A stretch of DNA of 64,000 nucleotides from Janibacter limosus (GCF_004295485.1 NZ_CP036164.1:744001-808000); one strand, 5' to 3'. Shown: positions 43,987-53,322, counted from the stretch's first letter. Notes: a model not told the origin generated them from the letters alone. Program-made: numbers and translations.

Positions 43987-44478
43987 GTGAGCACCACAGC
44001 ACATGTCGTCACCGTCTCCGATCGAGTGAGCCGCGGAGTGCGTGAGGACCGCTCCGGCCAGGCAGCCCGTGAGGCCCTCGAGGCGGCTGGCCACGAGGTC
44101 ACCTCCAGCGTCGTCCCCGACGGCGCCGACGAGGTCGAGTCCGTCCTGCGCGCCGCGCTCGCGGCCGGTCACCGGCTGCTCGTCACCACGGGTGGCACCG
44201 GGCTGACCCCGCGCGACCGCACGCCCGAGGGCACCGCCCCCGTCCTGGACCGCGAGGTCCCCGGCCTCGCGGAGCTGCTCCGTGCGGAGGGCGCACGGCA
44301 CACCCCCTTCGCCGCGATCTCGCGTGGGCTCGTCGGGATCGTCGATGCCGGACCCGACCGGCCCGGCGCCCTCGTCGTCAACCTCCCCGGCAGCACTGCC
44401 GGGGTCCGTGAGGGGCTGGACGTCCTCCTGCCCCTCGTCGAGCACGTCCTTGACCAGATCTCCGGAGGCGACCACTGA
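43987..44478 (+). CDS. moaB: Molybdopterin adenylyltransferase (MogA/MoaB family)
   Basis: A 163-aa MogA-fold protein that adenylylates molybdopterin before Mo insertion. Motifs: HVVTVSDRVSRGVREDRSG at the start, LLVTTGGTGLTPRDRTPEG near 72 (GGTG-x-TPRD), and VNLPGSTAGVREGLDVLLP near 128. GTG 43987 has GAAGGGAG upstream. Overlaps moaE by TGATG; first gene of moaB-moaE-moaA. Confidence 0.93.
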   Translation: MSTTAHVVTVSDRVSRGVREDRSGQAAREALEAAGHEVTSSVVPDGADEVESVLRAALAAGHRLLVTTGGTGLTPRDRTPEGTAPVLDREVPGLAELLRAEGARHTPFAAISRGLVGIVDAGPDRPGALVVNLPGSTAGVREGLDVLLPLVEHVLDQISGGDH

Positions 44479-44912
44479 TGTCGAGCACCGCATGGATCGC
44501 CACCGAGGCGATCGACCTCGCCGCGATGCTCAGCAGCGTCAGCGGTCCCTCCCACGGGGCGGTGGCCAGCTTCGTCGGACAGGTCCGTGACCACGACCCC
44601 GAGGCCTCGGGCCAGGTCGTCGCCCTGCGCTACTCCTGCCACCCTGACGCGCAGCGGTTCATCGAGGAGATCGTCGCGCGGACCACCACCGCGCACGACC
44701 CCCGGGGTGACGCCGACGTGCGCGCGACCCACCGCATCGGTGACCTCGACGTCGGCGACCTCGCCCTCGTCGTGGTCGTCGGTAGCGCCCACCGTGATCT
44801 CGCCTTCACTCTCTGCCGCGCCGTCGTCGAGGCGGTCAAGCACGAACTGCCTGTCTGGAAGCAGCAGTTCGAGGTCGACGGTTCCCACACCTGGTCAGGA
44901 TTGAGCTGCTGA
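44478..44912 (+). CDS. moaE: Molybdopterin synthase catalytic subunit
   Basis: A 144-aa MoaE, which with thiocarboxylated MoaD turns precursor Z (cPMP) into molybdopterin. Motifs: GAVASFVGQVRDHDPEASG near 32, LRYSCHPDAQRFIEE near 52, HRIGDLDVGDLALVVVVGSAHRDLAF in parts, and KHELPVWKQQF near 122 (catalytic Lys pair). Overlaps its neighbours on both sides. Confidence 0.95.
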   Translation: MSSTAWIATEAIDLAAMLSSVSGPSHGAVASFVGQVRDHDPEASGQVVALRYSCHPDAQRFIEEIVARTTTAHDPRGDADVRATHRIGDLDVGDLALVVVVGSAHRDLAFTLCRAVVEAVKHELPVWKQQFEVDGSHTWSGLSC

Positions 44913-45910
44913 TGACTCGCCCACTGATGGACACCCACGGTCGACTGCACCGAGACCTACGCGTCTCGCTGACCGACAAGTGCAACCTGCGCTGCACCTA
45001 CTGCATGCCGGCCGAAGGTCTGGCCTGGCTGCCCAAGGACGAGCTGCTCACCACGCCAGAGCTGCTCACGCTCGTCGAGGCCGCGGTCACCGCGGGCATC
45101 ACCGAGGTGCGCCTCACTGGCGGAGAGCCACTCGTGCGGCCCGATGTCGTCGAGATCGTCACGGCCATCGCCGCGATGGAGGGGCCGGACGGCTCGCCCG
45201 AGGTCTCGATGACGACCAACGGTCTCGGCCTGGCCAAGACCGCGTCGGCGCTGGCCGAGGCCGGCCTCGCGCGGGTCAACGTCAGCCTGGACACGTTGCG
45301 TCCCGAGCGCTTCCACGAGATCACCCGGCGCGATCGGTTCCACGAGGTCATCGAGGGGATGGCGGCGGCGCACGACGCCGGGCTGCGACCGGTCAAGATC
45401 AACTCCGTGCTGCAGCGGGGGATCAACGACGACGAGGTCGTCGACCTGACCCGTTGGGCGGTCGAGCACGGCTACGAGCTGCGCTTCATCGAGCAGATGC
45501 CACTGGACGCCCAGCACTCCTGGCAGCGCACCGAGATGATCTCGGGCGAGGAGATCCTCACCGCCCTGCGGGGGGCCTTCGAGCTCACCGAGGTGCCCGG
45601 ACGCGGAGCAGCACCGGCAGAGCGCTTCTACGTCGACGGTGGTCCCGCGTCGGTCGGTGTCATCGCCTCGGTGACGATGCCCTTCTGCGGGTCGTGCGAC
45701 CGGCTGCGGCTGACGGCCGACGGCCAGCTGCGCAACTGCCTCTTCGCCAACGGCGAGACGGACCTGCGTGCGCCCCTGCGTGCCGGAGCCACCGAGGCGC
45801 AGATCCACGAGCTCGTGCACGAGTGCCTCGCCCTCAAGCGACCCGGCCACGGGATCAACGAGCCGGGCTTCCTGCAGCCGCCGCGCCCGATGAGCGCGAT
45901 CGGCGGCTGA
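44912..45910 (+). CDS. moaA: GTP 3',8-cyclase
   Basis: A 332-aa radical SAM enzyme, first step of Moco synthesis. N-terminal cluster CNLRCTYCMPAEG near 25, SAM-binding LTGGEPLVRPDV near 75, C-terminal cluster with PFCGSCDRLRLTADGQLRNCLF (CxxC then 13-residue gap to Cys), and the C-terminal Gly-Gly (SAIGG) that MoaA needs for activity. Convergent with moaD, only 15 bp apart. Confidence 0.96.
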   Translation: MTRPLMDTHGRLHRDLRVSLTDKCNLRCTYCMPAEGLAWLPKDELLTTPELLTLVEAAVTAGITEVRLTGGEPLVRPDVVEIVTAIAAMEGPDGSPEVSMTTNGLGLAKTASALAEAGLARVNVSLDTLRPERFHEITRRDRFHEVIEGMAAAHDAGLRPVKINSVLQRGINDDEVVDLTRWAVEHGYELRFIEQMPLDAQHSWQRTEMISGEEILTALRGAFELTEVPGRGAAPAERFYVDGGPASVGVIASVTMPFCGSCDRLRLTADGQLRNCLFANGETDLRAPLRAGATEAQIHELVHECLALKRPGHGINEPGFLQPPRPMSAIGG

Positions 45911-45925
45911 GGCGGAGGGACCCGA

Positions 45926-46165
45926 TCAGCCCCCGGCGAAGGGGGGCAGCACGTCGATCGTCGCCCCGGCCGTGACCGGGGTGGAGCTGTCGTCGACATA
46001 GCGCCCGGCGTGCAGCACGGAGCACCGCTGCAGCACCTCGGTCAGGCGCGCGCCGTGGGCGGCCTCGGCTGCTGCGAGCACCTCACCCACGGTGCCCCCG
46101 GACAGCTCTTCCTCGTCGGTGCCGGCCGCCTCGGCGGCCCCCGCGAAGTACCTGATGGTCGTCAT
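45926..46165 (-). CDS. moaD: Molybdopterin synthase sulfur carrier subunit
   Basis: A 79-aa ubiquitin-like carrier ending in the needed Gly-Gly (DVLPPFAGG). Starts TIRYFAGAAEAAGTDEEEL. The tail Gly is adenylylated by MoeZ (48769-49935) and gets its sulfur from the rhodanese part. Last gene of the minus-strand operon, overlapped by DUF6457 (ATGA). Confidence 0.93.
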   Translation of the reverse strand: MTTIRYFAGAAEAAGTDEEELSGGTVGEVLAAAEAAHGARLTEVLQRCSVLHAGRYVDDSSTPVTAGATIDVLPPFAGG

Positions 46166-46437
46166 GACTGCTCCTCCCGCTCGGTGATGGTCGCCTCGAT
46201 GGCCTGCTGCAGGGACTCGATGTCGACGGGCCGTCCCTGCGCCTGCAGGTGCCCGACGGCGACACCGAGGATGTAGGAACCCACGGGTGCCATCGGCCGC
46301 TCGAAGCCGTGGGCGATCTTCTTGGTCATCGCGTGGATCGTCACGACGTCGACCGACTCCGCGTCGATGCCCACGGCGGCGCAGGCGTCCTCGATCCAGT
46401 CGGCCCACAGCTCCCGGGTCGTCTCGTGGTCGGTCAT
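46162..46437 (-). CDS. DUF6457 small protein in Moco operon
   Basis: A 91-aa helical protein (ELWADWIEDACAAVGIDAE..., IHAMTKKIAHGFERPMAPVGSYILGVAVG in parts). It resembles the DUF6457 domain that in many actinobacteria sits beside or fused to MobA. No catalytic motif is visible. Overlaps mobA and moaD starts (ATGA both sides), so it is translated with them. Likely helps Moco maturation or binding, an inference from context. Confidence 0.75.
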   Translation of the reverse strand: MTDHETTRELWADWIEDACAAVGIDAESVDVVTIHAMTKKIAHGFERPMAPVGSYILGVAVGHLQAQGRPVDIESLQQAIEATITEREEQS

Positions 46438-47060
46438 GACGGCTCCTGCTCGCGCAGCCGCTCCACCCAGTGGGCGTGGTCGGTCCAGGTGTCGATGTCG
46501 GCGACGGCGTCGTCACCGGCGGGCACGGTGACGAGCACCGAGTCGGCCAGGAGTGACTTCATCGACTGGTCCCGGGGGGAGCCGAGCTGGTCGAGGGCCC
46601 GTCGCAGGGATGCGGTGCGGTGGATCCCCAGCAACCACTGGGGGTACCCCGTCGAGTCGGCGAGGCACCAGCCGTCGTACTCGGCGGTGTCGACGTCGTC
46701 GCTGCGCTGGGCGTAGGACCAGGCGGCGAGCAGCCGACCGAGGGCGGGCAGGGGGTCGGCCAGGTCGCACGCGAGCACCACGGTCCACTCGGCCGGGTCG
46801 GTGGCGGTCAGGGCGTCGAGTCCGGCTGCCACACCGGCCACGGGCCCACCCAGGGGAGGGTCCTCGAGGGTGCTGTGGACGCCCTCGGGGACCTCGACGT
46901 CACCGACGACGGCGATCTCGCGGGCGTCCGCGACCGAGACGAGCACGCGGTCGACCAGTCGCCGACCGTCGAGCTCGACGTCGGCCTTGCTGGCGCCGCC
47001 CAGGCGCTCGGCGGCGCCTCCGGCCAGCACGACTGCGTCGAAGGGGGTCTGATCGGTCAC
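46434..47060 (-). CDS. mobA: Molybdenum cofactor guanylyltransferase / NTP transferase
   Basis: A 208-aa nucleotidyltransferase: [24 protein letters not shown] at the start (LAGGxxxRxGxxK), [18 protein letters not shown] near 72, [17 protein letters not shown] near 95 (Asp for Mg). It turns Mo-molybdopterin into MGD, the form NasA needs. Overlaps moaC stop. A CTP-type specificity (MocA) cannot be excluded. Confidence 0.88.
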   Translation of the reverse strand: MTDQTPFDAVVLAGGAAERLGGASKADVELDGRRLVDRVLVSVADAREIAVVGDVEVPEGVHSTLEDPPLGGPVAGVAAGLDALTATDPAEWTVVLACDLADPLPALGRLLAAWSYAQRSDDVDTAEYDGWCLADSTGYPQWLLGIHRTASLRRALDQLGSPRDQSMKSLLADSVLVTVPAGDDAVADIDTWTDHAHWVERLREQEPS

Positions 47061-47536
47061 GAGTCCTCCCGGGTCCAGGTGCCACTGCGGCCGCCGGTCT
47101 TCTCCAGCAGCCGGATGTCGGTCATGTGGGCACTGCGGTCGCGCCCCTTGACCATGTCGATGACGGTGAGTGCGGCGACCGAGACGCTGGTCAGCGCCTC
47201 CATCTCGACGCCGGTGCGGTCCGCCGTGCGCACGGTCGCGGTGATGTCGACGCCCGCGTCGGTGACGACCAGGTCGACGACGGCTCCGTGGACGCCGATG
47301 ACGTGGGCGAGGGGGAGCAGGTCAGGGGTCTTCTTCGCCGCCTGGATCCCGGCGATGCGCGCGACGGCGAGCACGTCCCCCTTCGGCACGGTGCCGTCGC
47401 GCAGCAGGGCGACGGTCTCCGGGGAGGTGAGCACCCGCCCGGCGGCGGTGGCCGAGCGGGTCGTCGGGGTCTTGTCGGTGACGTCGACCATCCGGGCGTG
47501 GCCGGAGGAGTCGAGGTGGGTCAGCGGGTGGTCCAT
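47057..47536 (-). CDS. moaC: Cyclic pyranopterin monophosphate synthase
   Basis: A 159-aa MoaC, second step after MoaA. Motifs: [26 protein letters not shown] in parts at the start, [29 protein letters not shown] in parts near 50 (the KKTxxLIPLCH box), [22 protein letters not shown] near 108 (EMEALT). The ATG follows the moeA stop without gap. Confidence 0.95.
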   Translation of the reverse strand: MDHPLTHLDSSGHARMVDVTDKTPTTRSATAAGRVLTSPETVALLRDGTVPKGDVLAVARIAGIQAAKKTPDLLPLAHVIGVHGAVVDLVVTDAGVDITATVRTADRTGVEMEALTSVSVAALTVIDMVKGRDRSAHMTDIRLLEKTGGRSGTWTREDS

Positions 47537-48772
47537 CTACAGGCTCCTGATCTGCACGATGTCGCCGGGCTCGACGGAGTCGATCTCCTCGGCGACGACC
47601 GCCAGCGCGTGCGCGCCGGCGAGGGAGGTGACCATGTGGGAGGCCGAGCCCCGGCGGTGGGTGGGGGTCGCGACGAGGCGTCCCGTCTCGTCGCTGGACA
47701 GCCGGACCGGGACCAGCTGTCGACGCCCCGCGGGCGAGCGCCACCCGGTGCCGGCGACGGCGACGGTCGGGCCGGTCACCGGCGCGCGGCCGAGGAGCCG
47801 GTCGATCACCGGGCGGCCGAAGACCTCGAAGGAGATCGCCGTGCTCACCGGGTTGCCGGGGAAGGCGATGACGGGGACCCCGTGCCAGCGGGCCCAGCCC
47901 TGCGGCTTGCCCGGCTGCATGCGCACGTGGCGGAAGACGCCGTCGGCCGACTCCTCGAGGACGATCCGCGAGACGTCGAAGTCGCCCACGCTCACGCCGC
48001 CGGTGAGCAGGACGAGGTCGGCGCCGTCGGCGAGCTCGTCGAGGCCGGAGGTGAACCCGGTGGTGTCGTCGGGCAGGACCACGGGGCCACGGACCTGCAC
48101 GCCGAGCTCGGTCAGCGTGGCCGCCAGGTGCGTGCCGTTGGACTCGAAGATCTGCCCGCGCACGAGCGAGCCTCCCGGCGAGACGAGCTCGTCACCCGTG
48201 GCTGCGACGGCGACGACCGGGCGGCGCCGCACGGTGACGGTCGCGGCGCCCGCGGCGGCCAGCGACCCCAGGACCCGACCGGTGACCGTCACGCCCGCGT
48301 CGGCGACGACCGCGCCCGCGCGCACGTCCTCACCCGCGCCGCGCACGTGCTGCCCCAGGGTGCGGGCCTCGGTGATCGTGACGGTGCTCGTGCCCCCGTC
48401 GGTGACCTCGACGGGCACGACCGTGTCGGCCCCGGACGGCAGGGGCGCGCCGGTCATGATCCGCACGCACTCGCCGAGTCCCATGGCCGGGTCCTCGCTC
48501 GACCCCGCGGGTACCGCGCCGACGACCCGGAGCGTGGCGGGCAGGCTCGCGAGGTCGTCGTGGAGCACGGCGTAGCCGTCCATGGCGGAGTTGGCGAAGG
48601 CGGGCACGTCGCCCGCGGCGTGCACGGGCAGCGCCAGCACGCGGCCGAGGGCCTGCGCCAGCGGGACGTCCTCGACGTCGTCGAGGGCCGCGGCGCCGGC
48701 GAGCAGTGTGGTGAGCAGCTCGTCGAGGTACTCCTCGACGGTCAGCAGGACGCGCTGGGTCGGGTCACTCAT
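47537..48772 (-). CDS. moeA: Molybdopterin molybdotransferase
   Basis: A 411-aa MoeA that inserts molybdate into adenylylated molybdopterin. Motifs: DVPAFANSAMDGYAV near 60 (PxFxxSxMDGYAV), RIMTGAPLPSGADTVVPVE near 105, VAVAATGDELVSPG near 180, LLTGGVSVGDFDV near 255 (TGGxSxG), and PGNPVSTAISFEVFGRPVI near 305. Overlaps moeZ by ATGA and is directly followed by moaC. Confidence 0.95.
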   Translation of the reverse strand: MSDPTQRVLLTVEEYLDELLTTLLAGAAALDDVEDVPLAQALGRVLALPVHAAGDVPAFANSAMDGYAVLHDDLASLPATLRVVGAVPAGSSEDPAMGLGECVRIMTGAPLPSGADTVVPVEVTDGGTSTVTITEARTLGQHVRGAGEDVRAGAVVADAGVTVTGRVLGSLAAAGAATVTVRRRPVVAVAATGDELVSPGGSLVRGQIFESNGTHLAATLTELGVQVRGPVVLPDDTTGFTSGLDELADGADLVLLTGGVSVGDFDVSRIVLEESADGVFRHVRMQPGKPQGWARWHGVPVIAFPGNPVSTAISFEVFGRPVIDRLLGRAPVTGPTVAVAGTGWRSPAGRRQLVPVRLSSDETGRLVATPTHRRGSASHMVTSLAGAHALAVVAEEIDSVEPGDIVQIRSL

Positions 48773-49935
48773 CGGGTCTCCACGGTGTGCGGGGCGGGGT
48801 CGGGCCAGGCGAGCATGCCGCCCTCGAGGACGAAGAGGCGCTCGAGCCCGCGCGCCCGCAGGGCCGTGGCCGCGAGGTGGGCGCGGGGTCCGGCCCGACA
48901 CACGAGGACGACGTCGCGGTCGGCGGGGATGCCGGCGCTGGCAGTCGGGTCGCTGGTGAGGGCCGCGATCGGGATGTGCACCGCACCGGGCACGGTGCCG
49001 TCGGCCAGCTCGTGCTCCTCACGCACGTCGATGACGAAGGGGGTGTCCCCACCGGTGAGTCGGGTGGCGAGGTCGGCGGCGGAGAGCAGCGGCACCGCAG
49101 GCTCGTCGGCCGGAGGCCGGGTGGTCGCGGGCGTGTGGTCGGGGACCGGCCGGGCGCGGCGCGGTCCACGCGCCACGAGCGGGATCTCCCGCTGGGTCGA
49201 GGCGAGCACGTCGATGAAGAGCAGCCGGCCGAGCAGGGGCTCACCCACGCCGGTGATCAGCTTGATCGCCTCGGTCGCCATCATCGAGCCGACCTGGCCG
49301 ACGAGCGGACCGACGACCCCGGCGTCACCGCAGGCGGGCACGGACCCGGGGGCGGGGGGCGTGGGGAAGAGGTCGCGCAGCCCCGGCGCCGGGTGCCCGT
49401 CGGGTGCGGTGGTCCAGAAGATCGTCAGGTGGGCCTCGGTGCGGTAGACCGCGGCCCACACGAGCGGGATGCCGAGCTCGTCGCACGCGTCGCCGACCGC
49501 GTACCGCGTCTCGAAGTTGTCGCTGCCGTCGAGCACCAGGTCGTGACCGGCGAGGATCGCGCTGGCGTTGTCCGCATCCAGGTGCTCGCTGACCCCGGTG
49601 ATGGTCACGTCGGGGTTGAGCGCACGCACGCGCTCGAGGGCACTGTCGACCTTGGGGCGCCCGACGTCGGCGGTGGAGTGGATGACCTGGCGCTGCAGGT
49701 TGGTCTCGTCGACGACGTCGTCGTCGACGACCGTGATCCGGCCGACCCCGGCGCCGGCCAGGTACAGCAGGGCGGGCGACCCGAGCCCGCCGGCACCGAT
49801 GACCGCGACGCTCGCCGCGAGGAGGCGACGCTGACCCCCTTCGCCGATGGTGGGCATGAGGAGGTGGCGCGAGTAGCGGCTCACCTGGGTCCCGGTGAGC
49901 GCCGGCCCGGGGGCGACGAGCGGGAGGAGTGTCAT
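48769..49935 (-). CDS. moeZ: MoeB/ThiF-type adenylyltransferase with C-terminal rhodanese
   Basis: A 388-aa MoeZR. Residues 1-250 are the E1-like adenylyltransferase (VAVIGAGGLGSPALLYLAGAGVGRI in parts, DDDVVDETNLQRQVIH, DGSDNFETRYAVGDAC); residues 285-388 a rhodanese with Cys in DVVLVCRAGPRAHLAA. It activates and sulfurates MoaD and possibly other carriers. The zinc CxxC pairs of E. coli MoeB are missing, as in other actinobacterial MoeZ. ATG 49935 is 7 nt after TACCGT (49943-49948): leaderless head of the moeZ-moeA-moaC-mobA-DUF6457-moaD operon. Confidence 0.92.
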   Translation of the reverse strand: MTLLPLVAPGPALTGTQVSRYSRHLLMPTIGEGGQRRLLAASVAVIGAGGLGSPALLYLAGAGVGRITVVDDDVVDETNLQRQVIHSTADVGRPKVDSALERVRALNPDVTITGVSEHLDADNASAILAGHDLVLDGSDNFETRYAVGDACDELGIPLVWAAVYRTEAHLTIFWTTAPDGHPAPGLRDLFPTPPAPGSVPACGDAGVVGPLVGQVGSMMATEAIKLITGVGEPLLGRLLFIDVLASTQREIPLVARGPRRARPVPDHTPATTRPPADEPAVPLLSAADLATRLTGGDTPFVIDVREEHELADGTVPGAVHIPIAALTSDPTASAGIPADRDVVLVCRAGPRAHLAATALRARGLERLFVLEGGMLAWPDPAPHTVETR

Positions 49936-50032
49936 GGTGCTGACGGTAGTCCGCTCACCGTCGGTTGGTCAGGTCGGGCCCGTCCCAGCCCGCCAGTGGG
50001 GCCTGCGTACCGGTGCCGCAACCGCCGCGGGG

Positions 50033-51025
50033 TCAGGCCTTGGACTCTCCGCTGGAGGAGCCCGTGGCGGAGTCGTCGGCGTCTCGCTGCTTGATGCGGA
50101 TCATCGCCTCCTGGGCGATGGTCGCGACGAGGGCGCCGTCCTCGTCGAAGATCTTGCCGATCATGAGCCCGCGCCCGGAGCGCGTCGAGGGGGACTCCTG
50201 GTCGTAGAGCAGCCAGGCGCCGGGGTCGACGGGGCGGTGGAACCAGATCGTGTGGTCGATGGTGGCCGCGGTCAGGCCGCGCTGGGCCCACGTCAGGCCG
50301 TGTGCGCGCAGCATCGTGTCGATGGGGGTGTAGTCGGAGGCGAAGGCCAGGACGGCACAGCGGGTCAGCTGGTCATGGGGAAGCTGCGCCACGGTGCGGA
50401 ACCAGACGCGCTGGTGCCCGTCACGCTCGGGTGCGGGGACGAGCATGATGTCGCCGTCGACATAGCGGTGGTCGACCGGTCGGCTGGCGATGTACTGGGC
50501 CCGTGGGTGGTCGATGCCGGCGTACTTGTCGGCCACGGACTCGAGGTCCTCGGGGTAGGGCACCTCGGGCATCGCGAGGTGGTGGTCGAGACCGTCGGAC
50601 GGGTCCTGGAAGGACGCCGTCATCGACAGGATGGGACGCCCGTGCTGCAGGGCGTGGACGCGCCGCGTCGAGAACGAACGCCCGTCGCGCATCCGCTCGA
50701 CGGCGAAGCGGATCGGCAGGCTCGAGTCGCCGGGGCGCATGAAGTAGGCGTGCAGGGAGTGCGGCATGCGGTGCGGCATCTCGGGCAGGACCGTGCGTCC
50801 GGCGGCGACGAGGGCCTGCGCCAGGACCTGACCGCCGAAGACCCGGCCGTGCGGCATGGCGATGCTCTCGCCCTCGAAGACGTCGGCCGCGCTCGCCCCG
50901 AGCTCGCCCACGCCCTCGGGGCCCTCGACGCGGATGGTCGCGTGCCCGACGTCCTCGAGGTCCAGCGCTGCCAATGCGGTGCTGAGCGCGATGCGCTGTG
51001 CCTGCTCGATGGACTCGGCGGTCAT
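50033..51025 (-). CDS. tesB: Acyl-CoA thioesterase II
   Basis: A 330-aa double hot-dog thioesterase. First half has RVFGGQVLAQALVAAGRTV near 65 and LHAYFMRPGDSSLPI near 92; second half ASDYTPIDTMLRAHGL near 230 (active-site Asp), TIDHTIWFHRPVDPGAWLLYD near 260. Cleaves medium- and long-chain acyl-CoA. ATG 51025 has GAGGAG upstream; TAGAGT at about 51055 fits a -10 with a normal leader. C-terminal tail is Asp/Ser-rich. Confidence 0.93.
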   Translation of the reverse strand: MTAESIEQAQRIALSTALAALDLEDVGHATIRVEGPEGVGELGASAADVFEGESIAMPHGRVFGGQVLAQALVAAGRTVLPEMPHRMPHSLHAYFMRPGDSSLPIRFAVERMRDGRSFSTRRVHALQHGRPILSMTASFQDPSDGLDHHLAMPEVPYPEDLESVADKYAGIDHPRAQYIASRPVDHRYVDGDIMLVPAPERDGHQRVWFRTVAQLPHDQLTRCAVLAFASDYTPIDTMLRAHGLTWAQRGLTAATIDHTIWFHRPVDPGAWLLYDQESPSTRSGRGLMIGKIFDEDGALVATIAQEAMIRIKQRDADDSATGSSSGESKA

Positions 51026-51117
51026 GGGGCTCCTCGTCGTGTGGTCAACGACGTGACTCTAAAGGAGAGATGGGTGTCGCTGTGAGACGTGTCCCACAGG
51101 CTGACCCCGTGGACGCC

Positions 51118-53235
51118 TCAGCCGTCGAGGCCCAGGACGAAGGGGAGGACCTCGTCGACCCCGGCCCGCCGCAGCGCACGGGCAGCGACGGTGAGTGTCC
51201 ACCGGGAGTGGGCGATGTCGTCGACGAGCAGGACCGGTCCGCGCAGTCCGGCCAGGGTCTCGGCCAGCTCGGGGCCGACGACGAGGCGCTCCCAGACGCC
51301 CGACAGGCGATAGGCGGAGTTGCCGCCCGGCTCGCCGACCGGGCCGCCGTCGGCCAGGTCGAGCGCACCGAGGACCGGTAGGCGTCCGATCTGGCCCAGC
51401 TGCTCCGCGAGCGAGGTGATCAGCGTGGGGTGGGAGCGTGACGGGATGGTGACGATGCCGACAGGCCGGGTCTGCCAGCCCCACTCGGCGAGCACCCGCA
51501 CGCAGGCGCGGATCGTCGACTCCGGGACCGGCTGGTCCGCGGCGAGCAGCTCGCGGACGCGCGGGCCCCACCCCAGGTCGGTCAGGCGGGCGAGCCCGCG
51601 TCCCTGCGACATCGCCTCTCCGGCAGGGATCTTGCCCTTGACGTCGACGCCCAGCCGGCCCATGCCCGTGGGGTACTGGGCCCGGGGGTCGAGGTCCACG
51701 CCAGCGCGATCGAGGGTCGACCGGGCCGAACCCAGTGCGCCCTCGGTGATGTCCGCGTCGATCCACGGACCCGCACACCGGTCGCAGCGGCCACAGTCGT
51801 GCGCGGTGGGATCGTCGAGGGTGCGCTGGAGGAAGGCCATGCGGCACCCGTCGGTGGTGATGTAGTCGAGCATGTGCTGCTGCTCGGCCTCGCGCGCCGC
51901 GGCCACGCGCTCGTAGCGCTCGGCGTCGTAGACCCACGGCTGGCCGGTGCTGAGCCAGCCGCCGCTGACGCGCTGGACCGCGCCGTCGACGTCGAGCACC
52001 TTGAGCAGCAGCTCCAGGCGCGTACGTCGGATGTCGACGATCGTCTCCAGCGCTGCGGTCGACAGTGCCCTGCCCGCCTCGGCGAGGGCGGTGAGCACCG
52101 CAGCGGCCTGGTCCTCGCGGGGCATCGACGCCGAGGCGAAGTGCTTCCAGATCGAGACGTCGTCGTGCCCGGGCAGGAGAACGACATCGGCGCGCTCGGT
52201 GGCGCGGCCGGCTCGACCGACTTGCTGGTAGTAGGCGACCGGTGAGGACGGCGCCCCCAGGTGCACGACGAAGCCGAGGTCCGGCTTGTCGAAGCCCATC
52301 CCGAGCGCGCTCGTCGCGATGAGGGCCTTGACCTTGTTGTGGCGCAGGGCCTCCTCCATCGCGGCGCGCTCCTCGGTGTCGGAGCGCCCGGTGTAGGCGG
52401 CCACCTCGTAGCCGGCCGATTGCAGGGCAGCGGCCACGTCCTCGGCGCCGCTGACGGTGAGGGTGTAGACGATGCCGCTGCCCTCGAGCTGCCCGAGGTG
52501 CGTGGCCAGCCAGGCCAGGTGGCGGTCCATCCCGGCGCGGGGGAGCACCCCGAGCCGCAGGCTGTCGCGGGCCAGCTGCCCGCGGACGGTGAGGACCTCG
52601 TCCTGCGTGCCGGCGGCCAGCTGCTCCTCGACATCGCGCACCACGCGCTCGTTGGCCGTCGCCGTGGTCGCCAGCACGGGTGTGCCCTGCGGCAGCTCCC
52701 CGAGCAGGTCCTTGATCCGGCGGTAGTCGGGCCGGAAGTCGTGCCCCCAGTCGCTGACGCAGTGCGCCTCGTCGACGACCAGCAGGCCACACCGGCGGGT
52801 GAGGTCGGGCAGCTGCTCCGCGCGGAACCGCGGGTTGTTGAGGCGCTCGGGGCTGACCAGCAGCACGTCGACCTCGTCGCGCGCGAGGCGACCGCGGACG
52901 TCGTCCCACTCCTGGGCGTTGGCGGAGTTCATCGACACGGCCCGCACACCTGCCCGCTCGGCCGCCGCAATCTGGTCGCGCATCAGCGCGAGCAGCGGGG
53001 AGACGATGAGGGAGGGGCCGGCTCCCTTCGCCCGCTGGAGCTGGGAGGCGACGAAGTAGACCGCCGACTTGCCCCACCCGGTGCGCTGGACGACGAGGAC
53101 GCGACGGCCGCCGCCGACGAGCGCCTCGATGGCCTCGAGCTGCCCGTCGCGGAAGGTGACGTCGTCGCGCCCGACGAGGCGCCGCAGGACCGCGGTGGCA
53201 TCGTCGGTCAGGGCCGTGGTGGGGGAGGAGGTCAT
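51118..53235 (-). CDS. recQ: RecQ-family DNA helicase with PRTase-like C-terminal domain
   Basis: A 705-aa helicase. Motor: VLVVQRTGWGKSAVYFVAS near 50 (Walker A; Q-K-T-G of RecQ altered to R-T-G-W-G-K-S), VVDEAHCVSDWGHDFRPDYRRI near 150 (DEAH), TTATAN near 185, YYQQVGRAGR near 320; then zinc-like CGRCDRCAGPW near 490. Residues about 560-705 look like a phosphoribosyltransferase fold (GIVTIPSRSHPTLI, VLLVDDIAHSRWTLTVAARAL with the PRPP-loop pattern). ATG 53235 is 7 nt after TACGGT. Unwinds DNA in repair; role of the tail unknown. Confidence 0.88.
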   Translation of the reverse strand: MTSSPTTALTDDATAVLRRLVGRDDVTFRDGQLEAIEALVGGGRRVLVVQRTGWGKSAVYFVASQLQRAKGAGPSLIVSPLLALMRDQIAAAERAGVRAVSMNSANAQEWDDVRGRLARDEVDVLLVSPERLNNPRFRAEQLPDLTRRCGLLVVDEAHCVSDWGHDFRPDYRRIKDLLGELPQGTPVLATTATANERVVRDVEEQLAAGTQDEVLTVRGQLARDSLRLGVLPRAGMDRHLAWLATHLGQLEGSGIVYTLTVSGAEDVAAALQSAGYEVAAYTGRSDTEERAAMEEALRHNKVKALIATSALGMGFDKPDLGFVVHLGAPSSPVAYYQQVGRAGRATERADVVLLPGHDDVSIWKHFASASMPREDQAAAVLTALAEAGRALSTAALETIVDIRRTRLELLLKVLDVDGAVQRVSGGWLSTGQPWVYDAERYERVAAAREAEQQHMLDYITTDGCRMAFLQRTLDDPTAHDCGRCDRCAGPWIDADITEGALGSARSTLDRAGVDLDPRAQYPTGMGRLGVDVKGKIPAGEAMSQGRGLARLTDLGWGPRVRELLAADQPVPESTIRACVRVLAEWGWQTRPVGIVTIPSRSHPTLITSLAEQLGQIGRLPVLGALDLADGGPVGEPGGNSAYRLSGVWERLVVGPELAETLAGLRGPVLLVDDIAHSRWTLTVAARALRRAGVDEVLPFVLGLDG

Positions 53236-53322
53236 GTGCTCCACCGTAGGCGAGGGGTGTGACGGCCCACAGTCGTCGCGAGGATTGGGGATGGAGACGA
53301 TCCGCGGTGGGAGGATGTGGAC

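Noticed and set aside
51051..51117. Small gene starting at the ATG after AAAGGAGAG near 51068
   Set aside because: The frame runs antisense into the recQ 3' end and gives no recognisable protein; the AAAGGAG is probably chance within the tesB promoter region.
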